64,000 nucleotides of DNA from Tetrapisispora phaffii CBS 4417 (lineage: Eukaryota; Ascomycota; Saccharomycetes; Saccharomycetales; Saccharomycetaceae), in NCBI RefSeq assembly GCF_000236905.1, contig NC_016526.1, forward strand, positions 558,001 through 622,000. The letters are read 5' to 3'. The notes below the pieces were generated by a model, which had not been told where the DNA came from, ran no database searches, and was given only the letters and a program-made list of their open reading frames with translations. Made by a program: the position numbers and the translations under genes. Shown piece by piece: positions 1-12,000 of this stretch (within the stretch, counting starts at the first letter, position 1; the number at the start of each line of letters is the position of its first letter).

Positions 1-91
1 AATTCAAAATAAATTTCAATTAAATAGTGTTCTGTTTTTACCTTTAAACCATTCTTCTTAGTTGTAACCGTTGTTAATTATTTTATACCAG

Positions 92-238
92 CACGTGACT
101 TGCTCTCAATCTTAGAAGGGTCTTTAAGTTTATGGATATATTTGTAAGTGCGGGTAACAGCAATACTGAACTAGAAAAAAAAAAATTTTATAGCAGAGTA
201 ATAAAATCATAAGAAAAAAATTTTGGCGATGAGATGAG
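92..238 (+). promoter_or_regulatory. RRB1 promoter: E-box, Reb1 site, RRPE and PAC elements
   Basis: The 370 bases before RRB1 hold CACGTG at 92-97 (Cbf1/Pho4-type E-box), CGGGTAAC at 151-158 (Reb1 consensus), an A-run followed by TTTT at 216-224 (RRPE-like) and GCGATGAGATGAG at 226-238 (PAC). The RRPE plus PAC pair 130-155 bases before the start codon is the known signature of yeast ribosome-biogenesis promoters (Stb3 and Dot6/Tod6 targets), which fits RRB1's role. Sites are matched by eye to consensus; binding is inferred. Confidence 0.7.
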
Positions 239-369
239 CATTACAGATAATTATATCAAAATTGATTATTCCAACATATAGTGCATTTAATCTGTATTGA
301 ATGGTTAACTAAGCACTTTTAAGCTTATTTAGCAGACACCTCGAAAAACATCAGAAAAGATAGACGACA

Positions 370-1920
370 ATGTCAAAGAGATCTGCTTATGACGAAGATG
401 AAGCTAGAAACGTCACATCAAAAACTGTTTCAGGTAACGGTCCAACTACCGTAGTTGAATCCGAAGATGTTGCAATGGAAGGTCAACTTGAAGATCAATT
501 CAGTGATGAATTTGAAAGTGATGGTGAAATCATTGAATTAGACGATGATGATGATGAAGAGGATGCAGATCTAAATGCTGAGGAATATTTTGAAAAGAAA
601 CAAAAGAAAGCTGAAGAAATTTTGTTAAAAGAAAATGAAGAGGCTAAAGAGAGTTCTGGTCCACAATTGTATTTACCAAATATTTCTCGTCCATTAGGTC
701 CTGATGAAGTGTTAGAGGCTGATCCAACTGTCTATGAAATGTTGCATAATGTTAATTTACCATGGCCATGTTTAACCTTGGATATTATTCCAGATAATTT
801 AGGCTCCGAACGTAGAAATTATCCTCAATCCATCTTAATGACTACGGCTACTCAGGCATCTAAAAAGAAAGATAATGAGTTGATGGTACTAAAATTATCA
901 CATTTAACTAAAACTTTGGTTAAAGATGATGATAATGTAGATAATGAAGATGATGATGAAGATGATGACGAAGCTGGAGAACCAATTTTAGAAAATGAAA
1001 GTTTACCATTAAGAGACACTACAAATAGACTTCGTATTTCTCCATATGCCACTGTTCAACAAGAAATTTTGACCTCTACAATGAGTGAAAATGGTGAGGT
1101 TTTTATTTATGATTTAACACCACAGACTAGAGCTTTTGAAACACCAGGTTATCAAATTCCAAAAACTGCTAAAAGACCATTACACACAATTAGAAACCAT
1201 GGTAATGTCGAAGGATATGGTTTGGATTGGTCACCTTTAATTAAAACTGGTGCCTTATTAACAGGTGACTGTTCTGGTATGGTGTATCTAACACAAAGAC
1301 ATACCTCTAAGTGGGTAACCGATAAGACTCCTTTTACTGTTGGTAACAATAAATCTATAGAAGATATCCAATGGTCTCGTACAGAATCAACAGTCTTTGC
1401 GACGGCAGGATGTGATGGTTATATTAGAATATGGGATACCAGATCTAAAAAACACAAACCTGTCATTTCAACCGTAGTCTCCAATACAGATGTCAACGTT
1501 ATTAGTTGGAATGAAAAAATGGGATATTTATTAGCAAGTGGGGATGATAAAGGTACATGGGGTATTTGGGATCTAAGACAATTTTCTCCAAACTCTGAAA
1601 AAGCTCTTCCAGTGGCTCAATACGACTTCCATAAAGGTGCTATCACATCGATTAGTTTCAATCCTTTGGATGAATCCATAGTTGCAGTAGCCTCTGAAGA
1701 CAACACTGTTACTTTATGGGATTTGTCCGTCGAAGCTGATGATGAAGAAATCAAACAACAAAAGGCAGAAATAAAGGAATTAGAGCAAATCCCACCACAA
1801 CTATTATTTGTTCACTGGCAAAAAGAAGTCAAAGACGTTAAATGGCATAAGCAAATTCCAGGTTGTTTGGTGAGTACTGGTACTGATGGTTTGAATGTTT
1901 GGAAGACTATCAGTGTTTAA
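370..1920 (+). CDS. RRB1: Rrb1, WD40 chaperone of ribosomal protein L3
   Basis: A 516-residue protein, close to the 511 residues of S. cerevisiae Rrb1 (YMR131C; GRWD1 family). The family is nuclear/nucleolar, binds ribosomal protein L3 and delivers it to early 60S particles. The sequence shows acidic stretches at about residues 30-75 and 186-205, a conserved N-terminal segment ending [13 protein letters not shown] (about 130-142) that precedes the propeller in this family, and WD repeats in the C-terminal half with endings such as [20 protein letters not shown] and NTVTLWDLS. The promoter carries PAC and RRPE elements, consistent with co-regulation with ribosome biogenesis. The ATG at 370 is the first in frame and gives the expected length. 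Confidence 0.95.
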   Translation: MSKRSAYDEDEARNVTSKTVSGNGPTTVVESEDVAMEGQLEDQFSDEFESDGEIIELDDDDDEEDADLNAEEYFEKKQKKAEEILLKENEEAKESSGPQLYLPNISRPLGPDEVLEADPTVYEMLHNVNLPWPCLTLDIIPDNLGSERRNYPQSILMTTATQASKKKDNELMVLKLSHLTKTLVKDDDNVDNEDDDEDDDEAGEPILENESLPLRDTTNRLRISPYATVQQEILTSTMSENGEVFIYDLTPQTRAFETPGYQIPKTAKRPLHTIRNHGNVEGYGLDWSPLIKTGALLTGDCSGMVYLTQRHTSKWVTDKTPFTVGNNKSIEDIQWSRTESTVFATAGCDGYIRIWDTRSKKHKPVISTVVSNTDVNVISWNEKMGYLLASGDDKGTWGIWDLRQFSPNSEKALPVAQYDFHKGAITSISFNPLDESIVAVASEDNTVTLWDLSVEADDEEIKQQKAEIKELEQIPPQLLFVHWQKEVKDVKWHKQIPGCLVSTGTDGLNVWKTISV

Positions 1921-2548
1921 TCCAATTCATCTAATCTTCAAGAAAATTAAAAGACTATCAGGTCATTCACTATAATAACAACTCAATCATCTCATTTGTA
2001 AGCTAAACATATTAAGCTTTTCTGATTGAATACCAATGTGCATATAAACGATTTTACATCTATATATTATTTCTACTACAATTATTATTAATTTATAATA
2101 ATGCATTTAAAAAATATTTCGATAAAATGTCATTAGATTCATGAACTTCGATGTACTCGATGTTAACATATCCATTTATGATTTATTAATTGGAATTTAA
2201 AACGTAGAGATCTCATCAATAATTCAGTGCATTATAATAAACTGTTAAATCTATAATAATTTAATTGTATCATTTATGTAATATTGGTGTGAGGCTTCTA
2301 TTTGCCTGCGGCATCTATATTTGCGTAATTTTATATTTCTTGAATTGTTGTTATGTAACCAGAAATCTGAAAAATAAACACTCTTGAAATTAATTACATA
2401 AAGAACACACTTCAAGTAGACTCAACTTATTTTAACATGGTATTTGCCAAGGTATTTATTCGATCATATACTTGACTCCTTAGTCAAATAGTCAGCTACT
2501 TAACAGCTTAATTGATAATAATTTAATCAGTAGCAATCAATAATAAAG
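1921..2548. other. Intergenic, RRB1 to RIC1
   Basis: AT-rich stretch containing the 3' end of RRB1 and the promoter of RIC1. I see no conserved open frame, tRNA or strong inverted repeat in it. Confidence 0.6.
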
Positions 2549-5500
2549 ATGAGCGTATGGCCAAGTAGCTCCCCTAAAGAATTCACTATTCTAAAACGTT
2601 ATAATAAACATAAGAAAATAAAACTAGAGGAAAGTGAAATAGTCAATACACTTATAGTTCCTGAAGTTAATATTTTTATTATTTTAACCCTAGATCGTAT
2701 TTTAATTTACAATTTTAAACCAACTGCATTAGTGGCATGCCATGAGAGAACAGAATCTTCAATTAAAGAGCTTGGCACAAATGTAACGATGACTTCATCT
2801 TCTTTACTACTTATTGATGAATCCAATGCTACTTACTCTAATGAAACCCCTTTTTATAAACAATATCATAAAGGTAAGACTGTCGTGTATGTAAGAACTG
2901 AGAAAAACAGTCTGTTGGTTTATCAAATATTAAGAGATACAAATAGTAAAAATGTATTTAAAGACTATGGTATACCAGTCATGGATATAGCTGATAAATG
3001 TAAAAATTTTGATCCTAAAATCTATGATAATATAAACGATAATATTTTGAAGGTTGTTAATTCTTCTAATAATAATATCATTATACAAAATGGATATCAA
3101 ATCAAGGAAGATATTGGCTATTTCCCAAAAATAAAATTAACTGTAGAAGCGCAGGAGGCTATTGGTATTAAAAGATTAGAATTGAGATTAAAGACGATTT
3201 TTAATTTAGACCATGAAGTCATTGACATGATGGCCCTGAAAAAACTGGAATCTAATGGCATAGGCTCGTCAGATCTGGTAGTTCTTTTGTCTTCAACTGG
3301 CTTACAATGTATAAATATTTCGAAGTTTAAAATTAAAAAATCAGATTTCATACATATTAAGAATGGTATTAAGCTAGTTGTTGGAGGTTCAGAGGTTTTT
3401 GCATTATCCGCAAATAAAGAATTAAGCAGTGACAATTCAGATAAAAATGAAATAAAATACACAATAAATTCTATTGATCTTTCCAATAGACTTGCTACTC
3501 CAATACATGATTTACCATTCCTAGATGATTTAAAAAGTACTTTTGTATTTAATGACAAATTAGTTCTATTAACTTTTCAAAAATTAGACTTTTTTAGTTT
3601 AGAAACTGGTGAACTTTTTATGAGTTGGAGCCCAGGTTTCAAAATAAAATTTGGCAAAAGTTTAAATACAAACATAATAGTATTGATTTCTGAGGATAAT
3701 ACTATTTATTTTTATACAGAGTTTGGGAATCTAATATATTGCAACAAAAGAGAAGATGGTTATAAGTCGGTGTTTGACTTATCTGATTTCATTTACTTTG
3801 ATAAGACATTCATCACATTCAGTAAAATAAGTAGCTATCAAGTGTGGGATTGTTGGGAAGAACTAAAACAAACTCAATTTAATTTTAATTCACCTCAGCC
3901 ATTTGTTATGAACAACTCGAACAACGATATTGCATTTGTCTCGAATTATTTTGATTCCTCTCTTAATAATAATGGTTTCCAGATAATTAAACTTCCTACT
4001 CGTACGATAAATAACTGCATTCCTCTTATAAGGATAAATAGTGCTTCGAAATTATTAGCAATATATATATCTAATAAAGATATACTACTATTGCAAAATA
4101 TTGAAATAGGTATTTGGTATAGTTTTGCTGACCAATCTATAATTGATATGCAATGGCTAGGGAGCAACTACCTAATTTGTCATATTAATGCAAAGGATGG
4201 AAATACATTTTTGCAGTGTCTTCATATCCCACTAGAATATGTAAATCGTAAGACTTATTCTGAATTTATAATTTGGGAACACAAAGTCCCAGCAAACGTT
4301 AAAGATTTCAAATATTTTACAAATGTTTTATCCCAACCTCGGAATATTCCTGTCACTGAAGATAATATAAAGGTTAAGGAAAAATTATGCGTCACTGGTG
4401 AATTGATTTTAATTTATGATAACTATATTAAAGTAATCGATGTAATCTCAGTACAACATCGGGTGGGATTGCAGGTTATTCATAGCTTTGCCTCAAGCTT
4501 AGAAATTAACTGTCCCCATCCCTTGGTATATAAAAACATTTCATGGTTAACATTTTACAAGGACGGATTTTTAGTACACTCAAATGATGGACTATATAAA
4601 CTTTCTAAAGAGGGAGCAAATTCAGATTGGTCTGTGGTACTCTTGGCTACTAATATAGAAAGAATATTGGATGTAATGAACGATAGCATTTTCTTAATTC
4701 AAAAGAACGCATGTCTATTGTATAAGTTCAGAGATTTGTGGGAAGGTAAACCTAAACCATTATCCATTGGAATTGATGATGAATTTTACCCAATATATAT
4801 TCATGATGATTATGCTGCTATCCGAGGACTGCATGTTGTCAATAAATCTCATACGTTAAAGCTGCTTGTAAAACATAAAATTTATTTGGATGAGGTAATA
4901 AGGTTTAGTTTAGAAGATGATGTCTCACCAGAGGATATTGCTAGCAAATATATGTCACTGGAGTACTATGACTTTGCCCTCGAGAAAATATTGTCATATT
5001 CAATTCTTAAAAATGAAGCATCAGAAAAACTAGTCAATTTAATTCGGATTTCAGATAACATGTCAGTAAATGAAGGGAGATTGTATAAAAACTCCAAATT
5101 ATTGAAAATTTTTAGTTATTCTTTGAGAAAAATTGAGCCAAAGTATTGGGATAAGCTATTTGATATATTTGAGGTAAGTCCAAAAGATTTATTAAAAATG
5201 TGCATAGCAACAAATAATATTAAGATATTGGGACTCCTTCTCATTGTATTCTTAAACTACGATGAATCTGATCTAAGTGAAAATTTCGCTGATGAAATTG
5301 AAGAAACAAATCAATTGGTTAATATAAGATCAATAGAATCCACTAAATTTGGGTCTGTGACAACTGCGATGAAAGATGGCAAGTTAATGTTGGAGATATT
5401 ACGAATTTTAGTAACTAGTGCTTCTAAATCAAAAGAAATTCAATCAGCAACAGAACTTTGGGAAATGTGTTTTCAATTAATAAGGCTACTAAAAAGTTTG

Positions 5501-5554
5501 GATAAAGAGAATAAGACTAATTTAACGACAACGGCAATAGAATTTTGTGCATAG
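2549..5554 (+). CDS. RIC1: Ric1, subunit of the Ypt6 guanine-nucleotide exchange factor
   Basis: A 1001-residue protein matching yeast Ric1 (YLR039C, about 1056 residues) in length, position and overall pattern. Ric1 with Rgp1 activates the Rab GTPase Ypt6 at the late Golgi for retrograde endosome-to-Golgi traffic. The first 600 or so residues are beta-rich with weak WD-like repeats, as expected for the propeller part. The last 300 are mainly helical, as in the C-terminal RIC1 domain. It lies between RRB1 and DPI35. In S. cerevisiae those two are on chromosome XIII while RIC1 is on the sister segment of chromosome XII, so its presence here is part of the interleaved ancestral order. I recognise it by overall similarity and synteny; no short catalytic motif exists to confirm it. 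Confidence 0.85.
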   Translation: MSVWPSSSPKEFTILKRYNKHKKIKLEESEIVNTLIVPEVNIFIILTLDRILIYNFKPTALVACHERTESSIKELGTNVTMTSSSLLLIDESNATYSNETPFYKQYHKGKTVVYVRTEKNSLLVYQILRDTNSKNVFKDYGIPVMDIADKCKNFDPKIYDNINDNILKVVNSSNNNIIIQNGYQIKEDIGYFPKIKLTVEAQEAIGIKRLELRLKTIFNLDHEVIDMMALKKLESNGIGSSDLVVLLSSTGLQCINISKFKIKKSDFIHIKNGIKLVVGGSEVFALSANKELSSDNSDKNEIKYTINSIDLSNRLATPIHDLPFLDDLKSTFVFNDKLVLLTFQKLDFFSLETGELFMSWSPGFKIKFGKSLNTNIIVLISEDNTIYFYTEFGNLIYCNKREDGYKSVFDLSDFIYFDKTFITFSKISSYQVWDCWEELKQTQFNFNSPQPFVMNNSNNDIAFVSNYFDSSLNNNGFQIIKLPTRTINNCIPLIRINSASKLLAIYISNKDILLLQNIEIGIWYSFADQSIIDMQWLGSNYLICHINAKDGNTFLQCLHIPLEYVNRKTYSEFIIWEHKVPANVKDFKYFTNVLSQPRNIPVTEDNIKVKEKLCVTGELILIYDNYIKVIDVISVQHRVGLQVIHSFASSLEINCPHPLVYKNISWLTFYKDGFLVHSNDGLYKLSKEGANSDWSVVLLATNIERILDVMNDSIFLIQKNACLLYKFRDLWEGKPKPLSIGIDDEFYPIYIHDDYAAIRGLHVVNKSHTLKLLVKHKIYLDEVIRFSLEDDVSPEDIASKYMSLEYYDFALEKILSYSILKNEASEKLVNLIRISDNMSVNEGRLYKNSKLLKIFSYSLRKIEPKYWDKLFDIFEVSPKDLLKMCIATNNIKILGLLLIVFLNYDESDLSENFADEIEETNQLVNIRSIESTKFGSVTTAMKDGKLMLEILRILVTSASKSKEIQSATELWEMCFQLIRLLKSLDKENKTNLTTTAIEFCA

Positions 5555-5913
5555 GTTGAATGGTAATTGAGTATTTTTACTCCATTGCTAGGATATTCTT
5601 ATAATTTAATGAACTATAAGAACAATTCAATGACATTTTTATAGAATCTTTATACTTTAATTACTGTAATTTTCATTAAACAATATATCTAACTTTCTAT
5701 TTTGATTTTAATTGTTTTGGTGAGGAAATGATACCTCTTTCTTTTCAATTTGAATGCGATACTTACTAAGAGAAATCCTAAAAAATTTAAACTAAACATT
5801 AAATTTATAATTTATATAGAAGATCAAAATATATATAAAAGAATAGTAGATAAACAAGTAAAGTACCAAAAGGTTATTCTATACAATCAAGTTAAACTTT
5901 AACTTTTATGAGC
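5555..5913. other. Intergenic, RIC1 to DPI35 (convergent 3' ends)
   Basis: AT-rich region between two convergent genes, presumably holding both polyadenylation regions. Nothing else seen. Confidence 0.6.
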
Positions 5914-6819
5914 CTATTCATTAAATAAAAGTTGTCTCACATTCCGTAGATTGGATGATACATACGTCTTCTCTGACAGCTGTATGATCTTACTTTTTTT
6001 GATGCTTTCGTCCCACATTAGATTAAAATTTGCATTAACTTTATCAATTGATAAGTTATGCTCATCTCTATCATTTTTCGCACGATTACAAGTTAAATAA
6101 TTATACTTATCAATTCTATCGAGGAGAATACTGTTTAGACCAGCGTTTGCTGCACCTTCCATATCTTTGATAGCCTCATCACCAATATGCCAACATGATT
6201 TTTTAAACTCATTTAACTGGTCATCATTTATGAAAGGAAAATGTTTCTTCATTATTTGCCCAATGCAATGATCGAAGAATGCAGCATCAGGCTTGTGTAA
6301 TTCGATATCATATGATAAATATATGTTTCCTTCGAAGTACTTGTAAAGATCTAGGTTTTTAAGTAGATCGTAAACAAGAGGATCTGTATTACTAATAATT
6401 GCAACAATAATATTAGGATATTTTTCCTTTATCAAGTCTAAAATCTCGAACACATCATGATATACTGTGTATGCATTTTCTCCATTGAATCTGTTTAAAA
6501 TGTCATCTACCATTTTGTCTGGCACCTCGGCTGGCTTAAAGATATTTTTAATTAGAATTGACCACCATTCATAAGCAGATATACCAGTTGTTTTACCATA
6601 ATTTGGATGGTCTTCTCTTAATTTATCAAAAACCTTTGGGAATGATTTTATTAATTCGTTAGGATCTGTAGTTATATTATATAATTTTCCGACCATAGAA
6701 TATTGCGCTAACACTGGTAAATTTGTTGCATATAATGTATTATAAGCATCAAAAGTGATTAGTTTAGGCAATTGTTCTTTCAATATTATTTTTTTCATAC
6801 ATTTAGTAGATTGCATCAT
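5914..6819 (-). CDS. DPI35: HAD-superfamily protein, Dpi35/YMR130W family
   Basis: A 301-residue protein (YMR130W is about 302) with the HAD hydrolase motifs: FDAYNTLY (motif I, predicted nucleophile Asp24), IISNTD (motif II), the conserved Lys in ELHKPD (motif III) and HIGDEAIKDMEGAANAG (motif IV). The residue two after the nucleophile, normally Asp in phosphatases, is Tyr26, so phosphatase activity is uncertain. The substrate is unknown in the family. Two ATGs start the frame (MM); either may be used. Synteny with RRB1 and POM152 matches chromosome XIII of S. cerevisiae. Confidence 0.88.
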   Translation of the reverse strand: MMQSTKCMKKIILKEQLPKLITFDAYNTLYATNLPVLAQYSMVGKLYNITTDPNELIKSFPKVFDKLREDHPNYGKTTGISAYEWWSILIKNIFKPAEVPDKMVDDILNRFNGENAYTVYHDVFEILDLIKEKYPNIIVAIISNTDPLVYDLLKNLDLYKYFEGNIYLSYDIELHKPDAAFFDHCIGQIMKKHFPFINDDQLNEFKKSCWHIGDEAIKDMEGAANAGLNSILLDRIDKYNYLTCNRAKNDRDEHNLSIDKVNANFNLMWDESIKKSKIIQLSEKTYVSSNLRNVRQLLFNE

Positions 6820-7225
6820 TTACTAAATGCAAATTCCCAAATCGAAATTTTAATAAGTACTTTAAAACAGTTCATTTAAAGATAATGCTCTAAACAGATA
6901 TATTGTATAATGTAGTAAACTGTATTAAAACGAAGGTAACTTATGCTTTCTCAAAATCTCTTATACCTTTTAAAACAAGTTTATGACCTTAATCGAAATC
7001 ATCACTATAGTGTGGAATTTTCATCGGAGCAGAGAAGTTTAAGAATCTACAGATTTATATATGATCAAATGATACATTATTAAGGCTAGACACATTTAAA
7101 CTAAAAACAGATTCATAGTTACCTCAAATGCATGTCTTGAAAAAGGGTTTTGAATACATACAAAAATAAGGTAATACTATTTCTCTAACTTTTAGTTTCA
7201 ACATGCAGTCATTAAGGTGTTAAAC
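6820..7225. other. Divergent intergenic, DPI35 / MLH2
   Basis: Shared promoter region of two divergent genes. AT-rich; no recognisable RNA gene or repeat. Confidence 0.55.
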
Positions 7226-8887
7226 ATGGCTATAAAAGAAATTTGTATTAACGATAGATTAACTCTTCATTCAAGTGCGTACTTAATTGACCCAGCAGCT
7301 ACTGTCCGTGAACTCATTGATAATAGTGTTGATTCAGGTTCATCGAATATAGTTGTTGAGCTGGATTCCAAAACGGGAGGTTGTGAATACATATCAGTAA
7401 AGGATAATGGATCTGGAGTGATGCCAAACGATCGACCTCTTATGTGTTTGAATCATTATACCTCTAAAACAAAGGCTTTTTCCGATCTTCAATCTATAGA
7501 CACATTGGGATTTAGAGGTAATGCATTATCCATCATTGCAAATTTGGCATCTCAAAAAGGTTCCGTACAGATTACAACAAGAACTAACTTGGAAGAGATT
7601 GGCGAAACATGGTTTGTTGATAAATTAGGATCAATCAAAGATAATAAAATAAAAAAAGTTAATAGTGAAGTTGGCACAAAGGTAGTAATTAAGAAATTAT
7701 TGAAGGGGTTATATGTAAGGAATATTGAATGTTCTAAGAAGGGTAGAAGTACAATCGAGAAAGTTAAAAACCTGCTAACACATTACTCACTCAATTTTAA
7801 GAGCATCAAATTTCAATTTTTTCTTATTAAACTAAATAAAGACCAATCGATAGCCTTAAGACACATGCAACGTAATACTGAATTAAATTTATCTAGGGTT
7901 CGAAATTTAATGATTTTAGCAGGCTTACCGCCCACCGCCAAAAACATGATTTTAAATGAGAGTGGCATAAAGATCAATGAGAATTTTCAGATAGATTTAA
8001 TTCTGCCAGGTTATTTATTTCAACATGGAAATGATACTTCAAAAAAAAATTGTAAATTTTTAACCGTTAACAATAGGGCTCTATCACTCTCTCTGTCTTT
8101 TGGAAAGGAAATTACTAAAATTTTAAATTATTCATATCAAGCATTAGATTTGGTGAAACCAAAATTTTGGTTCTTGTGTTTTCATATAAACCCATCAATG
8201 ATTGATATAAACATTGAGCCGGAAAAAAATGATATCTTTATCAAAAATCAAAGTGCAATTTTTGATTCTTTCAGTTCTTTGGTTACAGATTTCTTGTTAA
8301 GATCGAAGCTGCATAATTTAGATAGCCCACCAAAAGAAATTTATATTAATGAGAAACATGGCAGTCAGGAACCAGGGGAAGTACAACATACTGTAAATTG
8401 TAATAAAACATCATCTGCTGAATTGCTATTAAGTCGTGGCAATGAACGTAAGGAATATAAAGATTATGCATTTAGTTTGAACAGATATCAGATTCCAAAA
8501 AAACATATACGGAAAAAGAAATTAACGTCTGAACAAATCATCCTATCATTACAAAATACACCAAATGAAAAGAGTTTAGGGACATCATTACTAAAAGATT
8601 ATTCAATGAAAAATCGTAATTTTTATCATTCACAGATGAGAAAAATTGGATTATATTCAGAGTATACTAATAAGATATCTATCAATGTGACAGTAAGCAC
8701 CGCTCTCACAAACTCTTATAATTATAAGAATGATTTAAATTGGTTAATGCGAGACTCGTCCTTAAATATCGCGCTCTCGAGTAAGATGATCGAACTCGAG
8801 CAAGAATTGCATGGAAATATTACAGGCATTATCAATAAAACTTCACATGGATGGTATTATTACACCACTAAAAAAGATGATAATTAA
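7226..8887 (+). CDS. MLH2: Mlh2, MutL-family mismatch-repair accessory protein
   Basis: A 553-residue MutL homologue from the ATG at 7226; the frame extends three codons upstream but lacks an ATG there. The N-terminal GHKL ATPase is clear: ELIDNSVDSG (Glu29 and Asn33), DNGSGV (Asp60) and GFRG (95-98). The weakly conserved, basic second half fits Mlh2 (YLR035C) rather than Mlh1, Pms1 or Mlh3, and I see none of the metal-binding endonuclease motif of the Pms1 type. Mlh2 pairs with Mlh1 and modulates mismatch repair and meiotic gene-conversion tract length. It is well short of the roughly 695 residues I recall for S. cerevisiae, mostly in the C-terminal dimerisation half. The reading frame ends cleanly and I see no downstream continuation. 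Confidence 0.88.
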   Translation: MAIKEICINDRLTLHSSAYLIDPAATVRELIDNSVDSGSSNIVVELDSKTGGCEYISVKDNGSGVMPNDRPLMCLNHYTSKTKAFSDLQSIDTLGFRGNALSIIANLASQKGSVQITTRTNLEEIGETWFVDKLGSIKDNKIKKVNSEVGTKVVIKKLLKGLYVRNIECSKKGRSTIEKVKNLLTHYSLNFKSIKFQFFLIKLNKDQSIALRHMQRNTELNLSRVRNLMILAGLPPTAKNMILNESGIKINENFQIDLILPGYLFQHGNDTSKKNCKFLTVNNRALSLSLSFGKEITKILNYSYQALDLVKPKFWFLCFHINPSMIDINIEPEKNDIFIKNQSAIFDSFSSLVTDFLLRSKLHNLDSPPKEIYINEKHGSQEPGEVQHTVNCNKTSSAELLLSRGNERKEYKDYAFSLNRYQIPKKHIRKKKLTSEQIILSLQNTPNEKSLGTSLLKDYSMKNRNFYHSQMRKIGLYSEYTNKISINVTVSTALTNSYNYKNDLNWLMRDSSLNIALSSKMIELEQELHGNITGIINKTSHGWYYYTTKKDDN

Positions 8888-9035
8888 TTGAAATGAATCA
8901 AAATATAAAATAATCATTCACCTATCGCGAATACGGCAGAATATCCATAGTTTCGTAACTTGAATTCTTTATTATATTTTACAATTTATATAGTTTTATG
9001 TTAATTCTATATAATTTTATGACTAATGACTATAA

Positions 9036-12000
9036 TTAACTTAGGAAGAAGGCATCATTCTTGGCCATGCAATAGGCATCTGATACCTCAATAGCCTCAT
9101 ATGTACCTTGTAAACTTGTTTTTACTCTATATTCAAACTCGTAAATATCCGTTACTTTGTGGGTTTCCACAATTTGAGGTTTTCCTCTAACATTTGTGTT
9201 CAAATTCTCTTCAGTTCTCACGAAGGTCAAACTAAATGGTGGTGTACCTTCGAAGGAAAAAATAACTTCCGCTTGGTCACCTTCATGAATATCTTCAATT
9301 AAGTACTCACCTTGAGATACTGTAACGGAAGGTAACGGATGTATAACTAAGGATAATCGTTCAGCTTCTTTCTTTTTACTTGGTAACATAAAATCAACAA
9401 GACATTGAGATGTTGAATCTGAAATCGAGTTAATTGATATAGAGCCAGCTTCTGATGCCAGTCTAACAAACTGAGATGTTTGTTCCTTCGTCTTTAATTG
9501 AATACCATTGAAATCATATCTGATCAAAAAAGGAGAGCTTCCACTTAATTGGTATGAAATATAATCACCAACACAATAAGTTGCTGATGGATCTAATAGT
9601 TGAATCTTTGGAGCATCTGTAATTTTAATAAACACATGGTTGGATTCACTCTCTGATAAAATATTGACACATCCATTAACGTCTTCAATTTTTTCGATTG
9701 TAATATCGTGGGAACCCAGTCCCAAATCTTTGTAAAGCATTTCAAATCGGAAGTCATCTGCTGTAACATTATCTATAATTATTTTTTCAGCTCTGCCTGT
9801 GCTCTCATGATACACATTAAATGTGATGATAAAGGTATCGGCACCCTCTGATACTCTTAAATTAATTGGAGCAAGCATATCTTTTTGACCAATATTTGTA
9901 ATGCAAGTTCGGAAGGTTTTACCAGCATTGGCAAAATTAACTTTAGGAATAGCATTAACATATTGTTTGATAATGGTTTCTCCTGATTTCTGATTATAAA
10001 TATTCATATTAGATTCACCATAATTACTGTCAAAAATATCTTTTATTTTGATAGTATATTCCCCATTTTGATCACTTGGCACTTTGATAGATGCATATTT
10101 AGTTGCTATCTGGGTTTTCTTTTCGGAAGATACACCAGATGGTGATATAATCTCATATAATAAAGTAAATGGCGGAGAACCTGATAGAGCTAAATCAACG
10201 GAACTTGAAGCTCCTTCACAAACAGGATCTTTAACGAATGATTTCTTTGTAATCGTTTTAATTGATAATTTCTCTAGGACTTCATATGATGGCTTCTTGA
10301 AAAAATTAATTCTGAATAATTTATCTGAATCTATAATTTTACCTTTGCAGCTAACGTCTCTTACCTCAAGTAATTTATAATAGCCTTGCTTTCTGACTTT
10401 AATGACAGAATTATAATTAGAATGGAATTTTTCTTCAAACGATTCCAAAATACCACTATTTTTGTCGACTTGAGCATACTTAATTGTGAAAGGGGATTCG
10501 CCAGATAATTTTATAGGTATAGTGGCTATTGATCCTTCATTAATATTCAAAGTCTTCATGTTATCTAAGAAATTCATAGACGCCGTTGGAATATCTCTTC
10601 TTACCTTTATTCTGATGTCGGCATCTGTTAATGGAGCAACACAGCCTGATAAATCCTTCACTGAAATCAGAGAAAGTATATATTCACCACCCATTTTGAA
10701 TTCTGGTGTTTTAATTTTATAGTTAAAGGAGTCAATATCTTCAATATTGAACGATTTTCTCTTGTTTGAAAAGATTTCAATTAAATCATAATTTAATGTA
10801 AATGGTGGCTCACCTTTAAACATAACAGGGATATCAACACCATCATTCAAACAAAGTTGTTTTTCAGATCTATTCTGAAAAACAGCTCCCGGTTTTACTC
10901 TCATAGTTGTTTCAAAAGAGTAGTCTTTAATTGGGGTTAAGTTGATTGCATCAGTAAACACTTCGTTTGATAGATTATCAAAAACAATTTCATAATTACC
11001 CTCAACCTTCGGATTATATGAAATCTGATACCTGGTGCTTGGTGATACATATTTCTTTGTTTCAAATAACTTTTTGGTACCTTCATGCAATTTATATATT
11101 TTAGCTTCAAAATTAAAAGGAGGAAGACCTGTGAAAGTTAGTTCAAAGTCTAATCCGATTTGTCCCAAACATTGATCCAATATGGGTTTAGCATCAACAG
11201 TTAACTTTGGAGCAATTGGTTGTGAGACAATCAAACTAGTTTTACCAGCTACAACACCAGGACAGAAATTAGAGTAAACTGACTGAAGAGTATAAGTACC
11301 AGGAACCTCTGCTTCAAATTCATATTTAGAAAATCTTGAAGTAATATTAAAATACGACTTTGTTCCTTCAGGAGATGTAACTTCGATTTTTGCCATATAT
11401 GGTTTTGATGAGATTCCATTTAGTGATTTTGGTTCCTCATTAATGAAGTTTATTACAATAGTTCTTTTAGTAGGAGACTTTGGGTCCACCTTTTCATCTA
11501 AAGTAGCTCTTGGAATAGAATGAACATTGAAATCATAATTATATTCAAATTCTTCTAGAACATCAGGAGAAAATTGTTTCAGATCCATAACATTTCCTAA
11601 ACCATCAATAATTGAAGAAACTTTATATATATGTTTACCTGCTTGATTGATGACTGTATCAAAATCAATGACGACTTCCTGATTGCGGGCCCAGAACAAA
11701 TTTTCCATATCTGCTTTAGATAAAACATCTTTTTTACTTTTTTGAAGTGGTGATTTGAAAGATTCTGGTTGTAAATTTTTATCAAAATATGAATATTCGA
11801 CACCATCAATTATTTTAACATAGCTTAATTGTAATGGAGCAACAGCATCAATTTCAATACTTACTTTATCACTGTCTCCGATACACCTATTCTCTAAACC
11901 TGCACCTTGAATTCTTGCTGTAGGACATTGCGCTACAACTAAATGTGAATTGTAAATTTTCAGGTTAAAATCATTAGAATCAACTATCTTCTTAATTTGA

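Noticed and set aside
10084..10722. Plus-strand ORFs opposite POM152
   Set aside because: Antisense shadows of a well-supported 1338-residue gene with no independent similarity.
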